Virus record (IMG/VR): IMGVR_UViG_3300032213_003338
Span: 1-64,000 of that record
Direction: 5' to 3' (one strand)
DNA length: 64,000 nucleotides
DNA from: a virus
Positions 49,898 through 57,819 of this stretch are shown in pieces. Each line of letters starts with the position of its first letter. Position 1 is the stretch's first letter. The translations under genes were made by a program, and so were the position numbers. The notes below the pieces were generated by a model that ran no database searches, had not been told where the DNA came from, and saw only the letters and a list, made by a program, of their open reading frames with translations.

Positions 49898-50444
49898 ATC
49901 TATAGACAAAAGAAATCTAATAGATCACTACAGGTACTGGACGCATGAAGCAATAATGACAGACCTTGACACAAGAAGGAATAACTTCAGTGTCCTGTGC
50001 TGCAATCTTGCGAACGACTTTAATATTGCTACAGTTGTACGAAACTCAAATGCCTTCCTTGCCGAAAAAGTTTTTATCTACGGAAACAAGAGATACGACA
50101 GACGAGGAACTGTTGGTACTCATCTGTATACTCATTTTAATCATGTAGCAAAAATTGACGACCTTAAAAAGACAATAGACATGCTTGGTAAGGACAAGAA
50201 GCATATCAGAATTGTCGGTGTTGACAATGTAGCTAATGCTCGCCCAGTAAACAAATACCAGTGGCCCAAGAACGAACACGTTATCATGGTGTTTGGTCAA
50301 GAACAAATAGGTATTGACAAAGAAGTTCTTGAAATGTGCCACGACTTGGTCTATATTGAGCAGTACGGATCAGTAAGAAGCATAAATGTCGGCACGGCAA
50401 GCGGAATTGCCATGTACGACTATTGCTCAAAAATAGTAACATGA
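49881..50444 (+). CDS. SpoU/TrmH-family RNA methyltransferase
   Basis: A 187-residue protein with the SPOUT knot motifs NIATVVRNSNAFLAEKV, IMVFGQEQIGIDKEVLEMC and SINVGTASGIAMYDY. It likely 2'-O-methylates tRNA or rRNA. It sits next to tRNA genes, which suggests a tRNA target. ATG at 49881 is chosen over a TTG at 49875 for ribosome-site spacing. Confidence 0.85.
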   Translation: MYQTSESIDKRNLIDHYRYWTHEAIMTDLDTRRNNFSVLCCNLANDFNIATVVRNSNAFLAEKVFIYGNKRYDRRGTVGTHLYTHFNHVAKIDDLKKTIDMLGKDKKHIRIVGVDNVANARPVNKYQWPKNEHVIMVFGQEQIGIDKEVLEMCHDLVYIEQYGSVRSINVGTASGIAMYDYCSKIVT

Positions 50445-50465
50445 ATCTATAAATCACAGGCACAT

Positions 50466-50538
50466 GGGGTCGTAGACCAACGGCAGAGTCAATTGACTCA
50501 AAATCAATAAAGTGTGGGTTCGAATCCCACCGGCCCTA
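50466..50538 (+). tRNA. tRNA with anticodon CAA (Leu), short variable loop
   Basis: Acceptor GGGGTCG/CGGCCCT, D stem GAC/GTC (fourth pair C-A), anticodon stem ATTGA/TCAAT with loop CTCAAAA, T stem GTGGG/CCCAC. The anticodon is CAA (Leu, TTG codons), but the variable loop is five bases, not the long arm expected of leucine tRNAs. Confidence 0.85.
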
Positions 50539-50541
50539 TTT

Positions 50542-50745
50542 ATGAAAAAATTCACTGAAGATAATTATCCGGCGTGGATTTGTAATGACTGCGCGAAGGA
50601 AATGAATGCCCAAAAAGCAATACGAGTATCAACATACCATACAGGAATATGTGGATTTTGTAACAAAGAAAAAGGAGTTACAGAACCACGAGATTGGGGA
50701 TACCCAAACTACCCAAAGAAAAAAGACAAAAACAGAAATAGTTGA
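50542..50745 (+). CDS. small zinc-ribbon protein
   Basis: A 67-residue protein with CNDCAKEM and CGFCNKEKG, a four-cysteine ribbon. The ATG lies three bases after the tRNA. Possibly a nucleic-acid or adaptor protein. Confidence 0.6.
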   Translation: MKKFTEDNYPAWICNDCAKEMNAQKAIRVSTYHTGICGFCNKEKGVTEPRDWGYPNYPKKKDKNRNS

Positions 50746-50854
50746 ATACATCGTTGGTTACATTGCTATAATTATCACATTACTATTTGTAATAATTCCA
50801 ATGCTGCTTGTTGCTGCTGCGGTTATTGCTGCTGGTTTTAAATTCTCAAAATAA
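50606..50854 (+). CDS. small membrane protein overlapping zinc-ribbon gene
   Basis: An 82-residue protein with a charged N-terminal half and two adjacent hydrophobic stretches (EYIVGYIAIIITLLFVIIPM and LLVAAAVIAAGF). It overlaps the previous gene by 140 bases in another frame, so the start is doubtful, but the membrane part lies mostly outside the overlap. Confidence 0.45.
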   Translation: MPKKQYEYQHTIQEYVDFVTKKKELQNHEIGDTQTTQRKKTKTEIVEYIVGYIAIIITLLFVIIPMLLVAAAVIAAGFKFSK

Positions 50855-50855
50855 C

Positions 50856-51422
50856 ATGATCTGGCTAACATCCGACACACATTTTGGTCACACAAATATT
50901 ATCAAGTATTGCGAAAGACCATTTTCTTCCGCAGAGCAAATGGAAGAGGTTATCGTCAATAACATCAACTCAATGGTTGGCGAAAGAGATGAGCTTTATC
51001 ATCTTGGTGACTTTTGCTTTCACTCTAACGGCAAAAAGTGGGAAACAGAAGTAAACAAAATTCTCGACAAGATCAAGTGCAAAAACGTTTATCTTGTTTG
51101 TGGAAATCACGATCCATCTGCGTCCTATGCAAAGAATCGCAATACTGGATTTAAGGACATTTTTGAATATTACGAAATGTCAGCAAAGCATCTATTTTTG
51201 TCAATGCCAGAAAACAGGCGGAACACAAAGATGATTCTTATGCACTACCCAATTGAGTCGTGGAGTAGTCAAAACTATGGATCAATCCATCTTCACGGAC
51301 ACACTCACGGAAAGCTTTTCTCAACAATCAAAAACAGATACGATGTTGGCGTTGACAGCAATAATTACATGCCAATATCACTGATGCAGATTATGGATAA
51401 AATTGGAATGGAGAACAACTAA
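50856..51422 (+). CDS. calcineurin-like metallophosphoesterase
   Basis: A 188-residue enzyme with all motifs in order: DTHFGH (about 7-12), GDFCFH, GNHDPS, MHYPIES and HLHGHTHG. Two metals bound by these residues hydrolyse phosphodiesters or phosphomonoesters. Phage members act on nucleotides or nucleic-acid ends; the substrate here is unknown. Start ATG at 50856. Confidence 0.88.
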   Translation: MIWLTSDTHFGHTNIIKYCERPFSSAEQMEEVIVNNINSMVGERDELYHLGDFCFHSNGKKWETEVNKILDKIKCKNVYLVCGNHDPSASYAKNRNTGFKDIFEYYEMSAKHLFLSMPENRRNTKMILMHYPIESWSSQNYGSIHLHGHTHGKLFSTIKNRYDVGVDSNNYMPISLMQIMDKIGMENN

Positions 51423-51562
51423 TGGAGTTTACTGATCAAAATGGCAAAAAATGGACTGGGTCTGAAATGGCAGCTGCTTTTTTGCTTCACACATTAATCT
51501 TTATGGCTAAGTCAATTTTATTCTGCATGATTTTTAACAAAATGACTGGCGGTGCGGTATGA
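51422..51562 (+). CDS. 46-residue membrane protein
   Basis: Starts on the last base of the phosphoesterase stop and overlaps the next gene by 4 bases (ATGA). It holds one membrane helix (AAAFLLHTLIFMAKSILFCM). Confidence 0.5.
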   Translation: MEFTDQNGKKWTGSEMAAAFLLHTLIFMAKSILFCMIFNKMTGGAV

Positions 51563-51768
51563 CAGCAATAGTAGAAGTCAAGATAAACACACCAGAAGAT
51601 ATGGTTACTTTTGGTAACGCCATAAAGCAATTTGACATTGAGCATCTAAACGTTGCATCAAGTTACGGCTATTCAACAGTTTCCTACAAGTGCACAAAGC
51701 GAGAGCTTTCAAAAATAAGAGACTTTTGGAGAAACACATTTGATAGCTGCCGCGTAGTAGCATATTAA
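51559..51768 (+). CDS. small protein, unknown
   Basis: A 69-residue protein with beta-alpha pattern (TAIVEVKINTPEDMVTFGNA). It lies just before tRNA-Arg. No motif. Confidence 0.5.
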   Translation: MTAIVEVKINTPEDMVTFGNAIKQFDIEHLNVASSYGYSTVSYKCTKRELSKIRDFWRNTFDSCRVVAY

Positions 51769-51774
51769 AATAAT

Positions 51775-51848
51775 GTTCCCGTAGCTCAGTTGGATAGAGC
51801 AAGTGCCTTCTAAGCACTAGGTCGCGGGTTCGAATCCCTCCGGGAACG
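51775..51848 (+). tRNA. tRNA-Arg (anticodon TCT), second copy
   Basis: Acceptor GTTCCCG/CGGGAAC, D stem GCTC/GAGC, anticodon stem AGTGC/GCACT with loop CTTCTAA, T stem GCGGG/CCCTC with one mismatch. It has the same anticodon as the copy at 26,989 but a different body. Confidence 0.93.
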
Positions 51849-51866
51849 CTAAACTAAAGAAAAAAA

Positions 51867-52316
51867 ATGAATTACTCAATATCTACAATTTACGGTGAAG
51901 GACAGCATTTCTACACAACGATTGATCAAGGATCAACATATGTTGGTTTATCATTCACTTCACCTCTCAATTTTAACTACAATTACTCTATCACTGAACC
52001 TAGAGGGCCGGCACTAAATCCGCCAACAACCATTAATTATTCGATACCATCAAACGATTACTTCATGGGAACCTTCAGTGGTTTTTGGGTTCATAACATC
52101 TACAGAGATGGTCATCTAGTTTATACAACACAAGGTGTAAATCAACAACTGTTCATCCCAATACAGTATGACTTCGTGCAAAGTGTCTCAATGTCTTTTG
52201 CCGCAGAATCAATTCCATATGACGGCCCTGCGAGGCCTCCAGTTCCTGGACCATCAGTTGTGTCTGCAATTGCCGTTGGCGTTTTGATTTTTGCTGCTAG
52301 GAAAAGACACAGATGA
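51867..52316 (+). CDS. protein with PEP-CTERM-like C-terminus
   Basis: A 149-residue Tyr/Ser/Asn-rich beta-type protein. The last 27 residues read as Pro-rich (PPVPGPS), a membrane segment (VVSAIAVGVLIFAA) and a basic end (RKRHR), the layout of PEP-CTERM sorting signals. No N-terminal signal peptide is visible, which argues against normal export. The stop overlaps the sigma gene start by 4 bases. Confidence 0.5.
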   Translation: MNYSISTIYGEGQHFYTTIDQGSTYVGLSFTSPLNFNYNYSITEPRGPALNPPTTINYSIPSNDYFMGTFSGFWVHNIYRDGHLVYTTQGVNQQLFIPIQYDFVQSVSMSFAAESIPYDGPARPPVPGPSVVSAIAVGVLIFAARKRHR

Positions 52317-52867
52317 AAAGAAAGAGGGGCAAAAAAATGCCAGCACTTGAAAGAAGGCCTTTGTTCTCCGAGATGAACGAGGATCAGGCAAATGAGTATA
52401 TTGTTTGTTACATTGAAAATAGATTTCCAAGAAGCGGTCCACTAATTGGAAAGCTTCCCGTGTCTGAGAGGGATGATGCTGTTCAAGAAATCTACATTGA
52501 TCTTTGGGAAAATAGATTTTCATACGACCCAACAAAGGCAGACTTTTCTACGTATGCCTTTAATCGCGGTCGCGGTGTTGTTAAAGATCTGATGACCAAG
52601 AAAAATAAGACATACAGGGTGGCATCTAAGATCTTTCAAGAAAAGCCAAAGTGCTATTATGTGGAAGATCATCTAAACGAGGTAGTTGAGCAAGCCGAAA
52701 AAATCCTCAGCAAGATCAGGCCGGAGTATGCTCAAATAATGAAAATGCGTTTTATCGAAGATATGACAATTGACGCAATCGCAAAGAGGATTAATTGCAG
52801 CAAGCAGAAAGTCTATCAGGTAATTTCTAGGGCTTGCGAAGAGAGTAAAAGGTGTATTAATATTTGA
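52313..52867 (+). CDS. sigma-70-like factor with region 4
   Basis: A 184-residue protein. Region 2 spans about 45-95 (DAVQEIYIDLWENRFSYDPT, then DFSTYAFNRGRGVVKDLM) and region 4 is a helix-turn-helix near 150-175 (MTIDAIAKRINCSKQKVYQV). It is a compact, ECF-like sigma factor. ATG 52313 overlaps the previous stop; an ATG at 52337 with a GAGGGG site is an alternative start. Confidence 0.78.
   Translation: MKRKRGKKMPALERRPLFSEMNEDQANEYIVCYIENRFPRSGPLIGKLPVSERDDAVQEIYIDLWENRFSYDPTKADFSTYAFNRGRGVVKDLMTKKNKTYRVASKIFQEKPKCYYVEDHLNEVVEQAEKILSKIRPEYAQIMKMRFIEDMTIDAIAKRINCSKQKVYQVISRACEESKRCINI
52852..52860 (+). promoter_or_regulatory. candidate late promoter motif
   Basis: GTGTATTAA inside the sigma gene end, six bases before the ATG at 52867. 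Confidence 0.5.
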
Positions 52868-53271
52868 TGAAACGGTACAATGATGCAAAAAAAATACTAT
52901 TCGCAGACTACAAAAATATTATGTCTGCGTATAGTCTCATTTGTACCCAGATTGAATTTCAAGAAAATGATCTAACACAAGATCAAATATCAGCAAAAGC
53001 AGCGTATTATACAGTCGTCTGGAGATACCTTGAGGGCGTCTCCCCAATGGTGTCATCGATTGAAAAGTTTATCAAGCAAAATCTTGATATTGTTCTTACA
53101 GAGATAGACAACGAGCTTGCTATAGCGATTCTCATAGAGAGCAAAATACACGATCTTGAGATAAACGGCCTGGCTTCTGTGACAAGAAATCAGGACGGAA
53201 CAACCGTAGTAAACCTCACGGAAAAAGGCAAAGAGGTTTCGAAAAAGATCAAAAGAGATGTGAGAGACTAA
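52867..53271 (+). CDS. small protein, unknown
   Basis: A 134-residue helical protein starting at the ATG just after a promoter-like motif. C-terminus Lys-rich. No motif. Confidence 0.5.
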   Translation: MKRYNDAKKILFADYKNIMSAYSLICTQIEFQENDLTQDQISAKAAYYTVVWRYLEGVSPMVSSIEKFIKQNLDIVLTEIDNELAIAILIESKIHDLEINGLASVTRNQDGTTVVNLTEKGKEVSKKIKRDVRD

Positions 53272-53272
53272 A

Positions 53273-53740
53273 ATGATTGAACGATGCAACAAGTCTGTAC
53301 CAACAGAGATTCTATTTGTTCACGTTACAACTAATCTTGCGCTACAGATGCAGTCAGTTGTCAGCAACCAGCCCACAATGAAGGCTGCTGAAAGAGAATA
53401 CGGAATTATCGGCAAGCAGCTAAAGAAAAACTTTTCTTTTATCTACACGGTCCTTGAGTCAATAGTATCATTTAACAGCGAGTGGGAGAAACAGATTACA
53501 GTATCTGCCGCAATGCTTGCGGTAGAGGCTTTTGCTCTCTCTCAGCAAGAGGATGTTTCGGAAGAAAAAGCAAAAGATATTGAATGTATTTTAGACTGGA
53601 CCGCTCTACAATATAAGAGCGGCACATATCGTGCCAACAAACCAGGATACAAATGGCGAGCAGCACTAATATTTCTTCTACTAAACGAAGTAAGCAACGA
53701 CACAAAACAACAAAAACCAAAGCGAAAGGCAAAAAGCTGA
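53273..53740 (+). CDS. helical protein, unknown
   Basis: A 155-residue protein, helical with a Trp/Tyr/Lys-rich end (KSGTYRANKPGYKWR). It overlaps the next gene by 88 bases. Role unknown. Confidence 0.5.
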   Translation: MIERCNKSVPTEILFVHVTTNLALQMQSVVSNQPTMKAAEREYGIIGKQLKKNFSFIYTVLESIVSFNSEWEKQITVSAAMLAVEAFALSQQEDVSEEKAKDIECILDWTALQYKSGTYRANKPGYKWRAALIFLLLNEVSNDTKQQKPKRKAKS

Positions 53741-54171
53741 AGTTCAATAGCGGCATGTATGCTCAAATGCTCTTTCCATCCATTTGCCATCTAAATGGGT
53801 GGGAGTGCGCAAGGCCGCTTCTTGAAGAGCTTCACTACGATTTTGTTGTTCGCGGTCTTAATGGAAATGAGTTTTCGACTGTTCAAGTTAAACAGTGCTT
53901 CTATGATAGAAAAAAAGAATCATTCAGATGCGATATCCGGAAAAAATCTTCCGGCAACAAGAAAGTACCTTATGAAGAAGGCGACTTTGATTTCCTGGCG
54001 GTCTACAATCCGATCACGGACTCATGGTATCTATTTTCGTGGGAATCCGTCAGTCATATCTCAAGCGAGATTTCAATAAATGACAGTCACGCCAGACACA
54101 AAATCCGTGTGGATATTCCGTTCGCTGGACCAAATCTTGCAAGAATTCGAGCAAAGAAAAAGCGAAAATAA
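53653..54171 (+). CDS. PD-(D/E)XK nuclease-like protein
   Basis: A 172-residue protein with YDFVVRG (Asp 63) and VQVKQC (Gln 78-Val-Lys 80), the D...(Q/E)xK core of this nuclease fold, plus an upstream helix with Glu residues and YEEGDFDFLAVYNP. The form fits the PDDEXK_5 type group. The first 30 residues are Lys-rich and overlap the previous gene. Target DNA unknown. Confidence 0.6.
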   Translation: MASSTNISSTKRSKQRHKTTKTKAKGKKLKFNSGMYAQMLFPSICHLNGWECARPLLEELHYDFVVRGLNGNEFSTVQVKQCFYDRKKESFRCDIRKKSSGNKKVPYEEGDFDFLAVYNPITDSWYLFSWESVSHISSEISINDSHARHKIRVDIPFAGPNLARIRAKKKRK

Positions 54172-54637
54172 AAAACTTGCTCAGCAATTTAACTATACTG
54201 ATATGAACAAAGGTGATGGGAGTACGGTACTCGTCACCACCAATGATGATGGTAAGCCTGAAGGCTGTTTGTGCAGGCACTGCTTTCAAAAATTGGATCA
54301 TTTACCGTTTTCTTACGGAAAGTATGTAAGTCCAATATGCGTAAAGTGTTTGCGCGATATTGCTTGGATTGAGTCACCAAATAACACAAAGGAGATTAAG
54401 ATGAAGAAGAGAACATCAAAGAACGATCCCGCTTCGGTACAGATTAACTGGTCAGAGTTTGAAACAATGGTCTCAAATGGAACAGCAAAACTTGTTGCTC
54501 TTGCGCAATCATACAATGTTTATCCAAATGATATGCGAGATATGATTATCGCAAAGTATGGAGAGAAGATTGAATTCAAGCGCGGCAAGAACGGTGGAGT
54601 TCGATTTAAGTCCGCAGTCCCTCAGCCTACAATGTAA
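54080..54637 (+). CDS. zinc-finger protein, unknown
   Basis: A 185-residue protein with CLCRHCFQKLDHL and CVKCLRDI (about 64-90), a four-cysteine finger, then a basic C-terminal half with AQSYNVYPNDMRDMII. It overlaps the nuclease gene by 92 bases. Probably DNA-binding. Confidence 0.5.
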   Translation: MTVTPDTKSVWIFRSLDQILQEFEQRKSENKKLAQQFNYTDMNKGDGSTVLVTTNDDGKPEGCLCRHCFQKLDHLPFSYGKYVSPICVKCLRDIAWIESPNNTKEIKMKKRTSKNDPASVQINWSEFETMVSNGTAKLVALAQSYNVYPNDMRDMIIAKYGEKIEFKRGKNGGVRFKSAVPQPTM

Positions 54638-54638
54638 C

Positions 54639-55259
54639 ATGAACTTCAGCTGGAAAAATTGCAAAGTCGTATCGGTTGTTGGAAACACAGGCAGCGGAAA
54701 AACCGCTGCTTGTTTTAATATTTTAGCTTCCGTAAAGGATAAAAAGACCTACATAGTAGATCACCCGTTTCCAGAAGCACTAGACGGCACTGGTGTTGAA
54801 AACATCCCCTCAATATCTTTTGAGGAGGTTTCAGACTGCGTGATTTGGGTTGATGAGCCACAGCTTGTATTTCCGAAATACGAAAGACGAAACAACGATG
54901 CTCTCTTAATGATGTGTTCTCTGGCTAGACAGAGAGACATTACTCTTGTTTTTTCCACAAGCGATACGCGATGGATCAACAAGGGAATGGAGTCTTATGT
55001 CGATACCTGGCTCATCAAGAATCTTGATTTCAACATGGTAAAGCAAGGCAGCATAATCAAAAAGATTATTGCTCAAAAGAACCACAATATCATGCCTTCT
55101 ACTTTTAAGCTAGCGCAAGAAGAGGCTATATTGTATTGCCCGAATCAAATAGACAGACCACAGAAGGTAAAGATGGGATTGCCCAAGTTTTGGAGCGATA
55201 AGCTCAGCAAGCCATACAAGTATTCAGCACTTAATTCATCAGCAATTTTTGGAGAATAA
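54639..55259 (+). CDS. HerA/Zot-like P-loop ATPase
   Basis: A 206-residue ATPase with Walker A GNTGSGKT (about 15-22) and Walker B CVIWVDE (67-73), followed by LARQRDITLVFST with an arginine candidate and a polar strand. The order fits the FtsK/HerA/Zot ATPases, which move DNA or remodel complexes. No transmembrane segment is seen. The upstream PD-(D/E)XK nuclease suggests a possible nuclease-translocase pair. ATG at 54639. Confidence 0.65.
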   Translation: MNFSWKNCKVVSVVGNTGSGKTAACFNILASVKDKKTYIVDHPFPEALDGTGVENIPSISFEEVSDCVIWVDEPQLVFPKYERRNNDALLMMCSLARQRDITLVFSTSDTRWINKGMESYVDTWLIKNLDFNMVKQGSIIKKIIAQKNHNIMPSTFKLAQEEAILYCPNQIDRPQKVKMGLPKFWSDKLSKPYKYSALNSSAIFGE

Positions 55260-55260
55260 A

Positions 55261-55509
55261 ATGATTGTCAAAGTAAAGAGTGAAACAGAAAATCCGCACG
55301 TGTTCTGCGTTGACCAGCCAGCAAAATACAACAACGGACATCACGAGCTGTACTGCCTTTTTAATGGTATTACGCCAGAAATTGGAAAAAGCTATAGCGC
55401 AATGCCAGTGCACAAGTGGGTCGATATCAATTACAAAGAAACAGTAATTGCACACTGCTTTGTTTCTAAAGGTCAACCAATAGATGATAACTATTCAGTT
55501 TATAATTGA
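55261..55509 (+). CDS. small protein, unknown
   Basis: An 82-residue beta-rich protein with His and Cys residues (HVFCVDQPAKYNNGHHELYC). Starts one base after the previous stop and overlaps the next gene by 26 bases. Confidence 0.5.
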   Translation: MIVKVKSETENPHVFCVDQPAKYNNGHHELYCLFNGITPEIGKSYSAMPVHKWVDINYKETVIAHCFVSKGQPIDDNYSVYN

Positions 55510-55795
55510 TGAAGAAGATTCATCAACTGAAATACAATACGACGACCCTTCGGAAATTTCTGACGAAATAGCGTATAAGATTCTCTATTGCTCGCAGATA
55601 TCTAAAGAGTGCTTTCTTGATTCAGCTGATGCAATTGCGGATATAATTGGACTTGAAAAGACGCAGGCAATGGTAAATGGAATACTTGAAAGATCTTCCA
55701 CACTTACAGGATCAAGCCAAAACAAAAAGGATACTGTTATACCAACGGTATTTTTAAAAAATGACGACAACGGAAGAGATGCTCAGATCGATTGA
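55484..55795 (+). CDS. small acidic protein, unknown
   Basis: A 103-residue acidic protein (EEDSSTEIQYDDPSEISDE). Role unknown. Confidence 0.45.
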   Translation: MITIQFIIDEEDSSTEIQYDDPSEISDEIAYKILYCSQISKECFLDSADAIADIIGLEKTQAMVNGILERSSTLTGSSQNKKDTVIPTVFLKNDDNGRDAQID

Positions 55796-56201
55796 TAGTG
55801 GATATCGTTTTTTTCTTGATCTTATGAACCCGCAAAAAACACCAAGGGTTCCAAAAGAAATAAGACAAAGAGCGCGCCGTGTTTCAAAACACTTTCCTTT
55901 TGATCACAAATACCTACTGCTACATACATCAGAGCTACAGCACAGTCGTCTTCTTGATGAAATAGAGGTGCTTCAAGACACTTGTGATCATCTTCAGACA
56001 GACAGGAACTGCCTTGCAGACGGCATACCACGTAAATATAAAATCGCAATGGAAGTTCTTGAATCAGAACAATTTGCGTGGTTGATGGCTGGCTCTAATC
56101 ACGTTAACTCAAATATCAACGCCATTAGACCGGCATACCAGGCCTGGAAAGAGGCCGGTGGTAGAGGATTTTTTAGTAAGGAACAAAATGCCAAAGTCTA
56201 A
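55761..56201 (+). CDS. helical protein, unknown
   Basis: A 146-residue, largely helical protein with a basic patch (EIRQRARRVSKHFP). No family recognised. Confidence 0.5.
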   Translation: MTTTEEMLRSIDSGYRFFLDLMNPQKTPRVPKEIRQRARRVSKHFPFDHKYLLLHTSELQHSRLLDEIEVLQDTCDHLQTDRNCLADGIPRKYKIAMEVLESEQFAWLMAGSNHVNSNINAIRPAYQAWKEAGGRGFFSKEQNAKV

Positions 56202-56466
56202 AAAAACAAAAGATTGTGGCGAATATCGACCAACAATTGTTGGAAACGGCTACGATGGTGAATTGGAAATAACACCGTGGTATAGCTCTACAAGAAAACA
56301 AAAGGTGGTTGACATAAGATCAGATATTTTGTCAAGCAGTGACCCGGTCCCGCCAGCGATTTCCTTTTACGATCCAGCTCGTCTAAGAAGGATATCATCA
56401 GTAATCTCGTCTCTAGCTGACTGGATGGAAGACAAGGGCGCCAACAAGGAGAACAACAATGACTAA
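56188..56466 (+). CDS. small protein, unknown
   Basis: A 92-residue protein starting at the ATG at 56188, 14-base overlap with the previous gene. Basic start, Pro-rich centre, helical end (SVISSLADWMED). Confidence 0.45.
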   Translation: MPKSKKTKDCGEYRPTIVGNGYDGELEITPWYSSTRKQKVVDIRSDILSSSDPVPPAISFYDPARLRRISSVISSLADWMEDKGANKENNND

Positions 56467-56647
56467 AACCACAAAAAAGACCAAAACTAAGACCGCAAAT
56501 AAGACTCTAAGACTTTTCCCTGATCATGGCGTGCTTGGCTTCCTTATGGATATTGCCATCACCGTAATGTTTCTTGGAACGGCATTCATGATGATGATGC
56601 TGTGCGTTCAGTTGGCTGAAAAGATCACCATTACCTTTGGAAAATAA
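56459..56647 (+). CDS. small membrane protein
   Basis: A 62-residue protein with a Thr/Lys-rich start and one strong membrane helix (ITVMFLGTAFMMMMLCVQLA). Confidence 0.55.
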   Translation: MTKTTKKTKTKTANKTLRLFPDHGVLGFLMDIAITVMFLGTAFMMMMLCVQLAEKITITFGK

Positions 56648-56651
56648 TAAC

Positions 56652-56834
56652 ATGGCCACCAAGACCAAAACGAATAAGACACCGATCACCCTCCACGGCA
56701 AGATGGATCACATTCAGGAGATGATTGAATTCCTATCCAATGAAATCATGGATGGCACGATCACCAACAACGAGATCACCGATAAGCTGGACGAGATCGT
56801 TACCAAAATTGAGAACTTTAAGGACTTGCTCTGA
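56652..56834 (+). CDS. small protein with Lys/Thr-rich start
   Basis: A 60-residue protein from the ATG at 56652. Its start (ATKTKTNKTP) resembles that of the previous protein. Helical and acidic after that. The stop overlaps the next ATG by one base. Confidence 0.45.
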   Translation: MATKTKTNKTPITLHGKMDHIQEMIEFLSNEIMDGTITNNEITDKLDEIVTKIENFKDLL

Positions 56835-57346
56835 TGCCCGACTACGAACCACTAGACTGCCGCCTTCGCTGCCACTCCAAGCGCACCGATCTTCCACCTG
56901 ATGTTCTTCGGGATATCTGTGAGGCTTACGTGAGGCTCCTCAACCTGGAAGAGGAATGCAATAAGAACAAGCAGTTGCAAGCCGAACGCGATGAGGCTCG
57001 CCGTGATGTCTGTAGTATGATGCACATGACTGGCTTCCTTGCAGGTGACTATGCTCACTCAAAGGGTTGGGATTGTTTCAAAGATGGTTATCCTGGCTTC
57101 TCATCCGATGTAAATAATTTTAGAGTTATATGGAATTCGCACACAGATAAAGTGACTGCCGAAAGAGACGAGGCCAGGAGGAATCTCTGTGATCTATATG
57201 TTAAAGGTCAGCCAAGTGCAAGCAGTATGACATCCCACGATTATGCCAATGAACTTGGATGGGATTGCTTTGGAAGGCCAAAGACGGAACAGCAAATGGC
57301 TATGGATAGACTCGCAGAACTTGATGAAGAACTTGGTCTTCAATAA
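56834..57346 (+). CDS. two-copy coiled-coil/WDCF domain protein
   Basis: A 170-residue protein holding two copies of the domain seen at 35,136 and 35,378: AERDEARRDVC...GWDCFK (about 54-80) and AERDEARRNLC...GWDCFG (about 110-145). The repeat implies duplication. The conserved Cys and Trp-Asp-Cys-Phe suggest a compact metal or disulfide core. No known family. Confidence 0.6.
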   Translation: MPDYEPLDCRLRCHSKRTDLPPDVLRDICEAYVRLLNLEEECNKNKQLQAERDEARRDVCSMMHMTGFLAGDYAHSKGWDCFKDGYPGFSSDVNNFRVIWNSHTDKVTAERDEARRNLCDLYVKGQPSASSMTSHDYANELGWDCFGRPKTEQQMAMDRLAELDEELGLQ

Positions 57347-57375
57347 GAATACTTCCTACAATATATACAAAACAA

Positions 57376-57819
57376 ATGAAGAAGAAGGTTGACTGGACTA
57401 AGAAACCAGAAATTCGCTGGGAAAAGCGACTTTGTCCAATTTGTAATGAGCCAACTGGAGAAATGAGCAAATGCCATGATCCAAACTCAAAACGAATATT
57501 TGATTCCTCAGATGAGGACGCCCCATTTCCAAAAACAATTGAGGTTAATGGGGACATACTTCCTCTGTTTAGTCCGCAATGCGCCTTTAGAAAAAGCAAT
57601 GAATTTCTTGTTTTTGTAAACTTTCCAATAACACACGAGATGGCGGATATTCTTGGGTCTATTGATGGTGTTGAAAAAATAATAGTTAAGTCTCCGTACA
57701 GAATGTTTGTTACTATTGCGGAGCAGTTTGATGAAGTTCAAATTAAGCAGCACTTTAACAAGTGCTACAGAGATCACGTACTAGAAAAGGCAAATGAAAA
57801 TGAGAATCAAAGTTCTTGA
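57376..57819 (+). CDS. zinc-binding protein, unknown
   Basis: A 147-residue protein with CPICNEPTGEMSKC near the start and a C-terminal alpha/beta domain (VEKIIVKSPYRMFVTIAEQF). It overlaps thyX by 26 bases. Confidence 0.5.
   Translation: MKKKVDWTKKPEIRWEKRLCPICNEPTGEMSKCHDPNSKRIFDSSDEDAPFPKTIEVNGDILPLFSPQCAFRKSNEFLVFVNFPITHEMADILGSIDGVEKIIVKSPYRMFVTIAEQFDEVQIKQHFNKCYRDHVLEKANENENQSS

Noticed and set aside
50742-50854. Later start for the membrane protein at 50,606
   Set aside because: No ATG, GTG or TTG in frame near 50,742; the long overlap is kept with low confidence instead.
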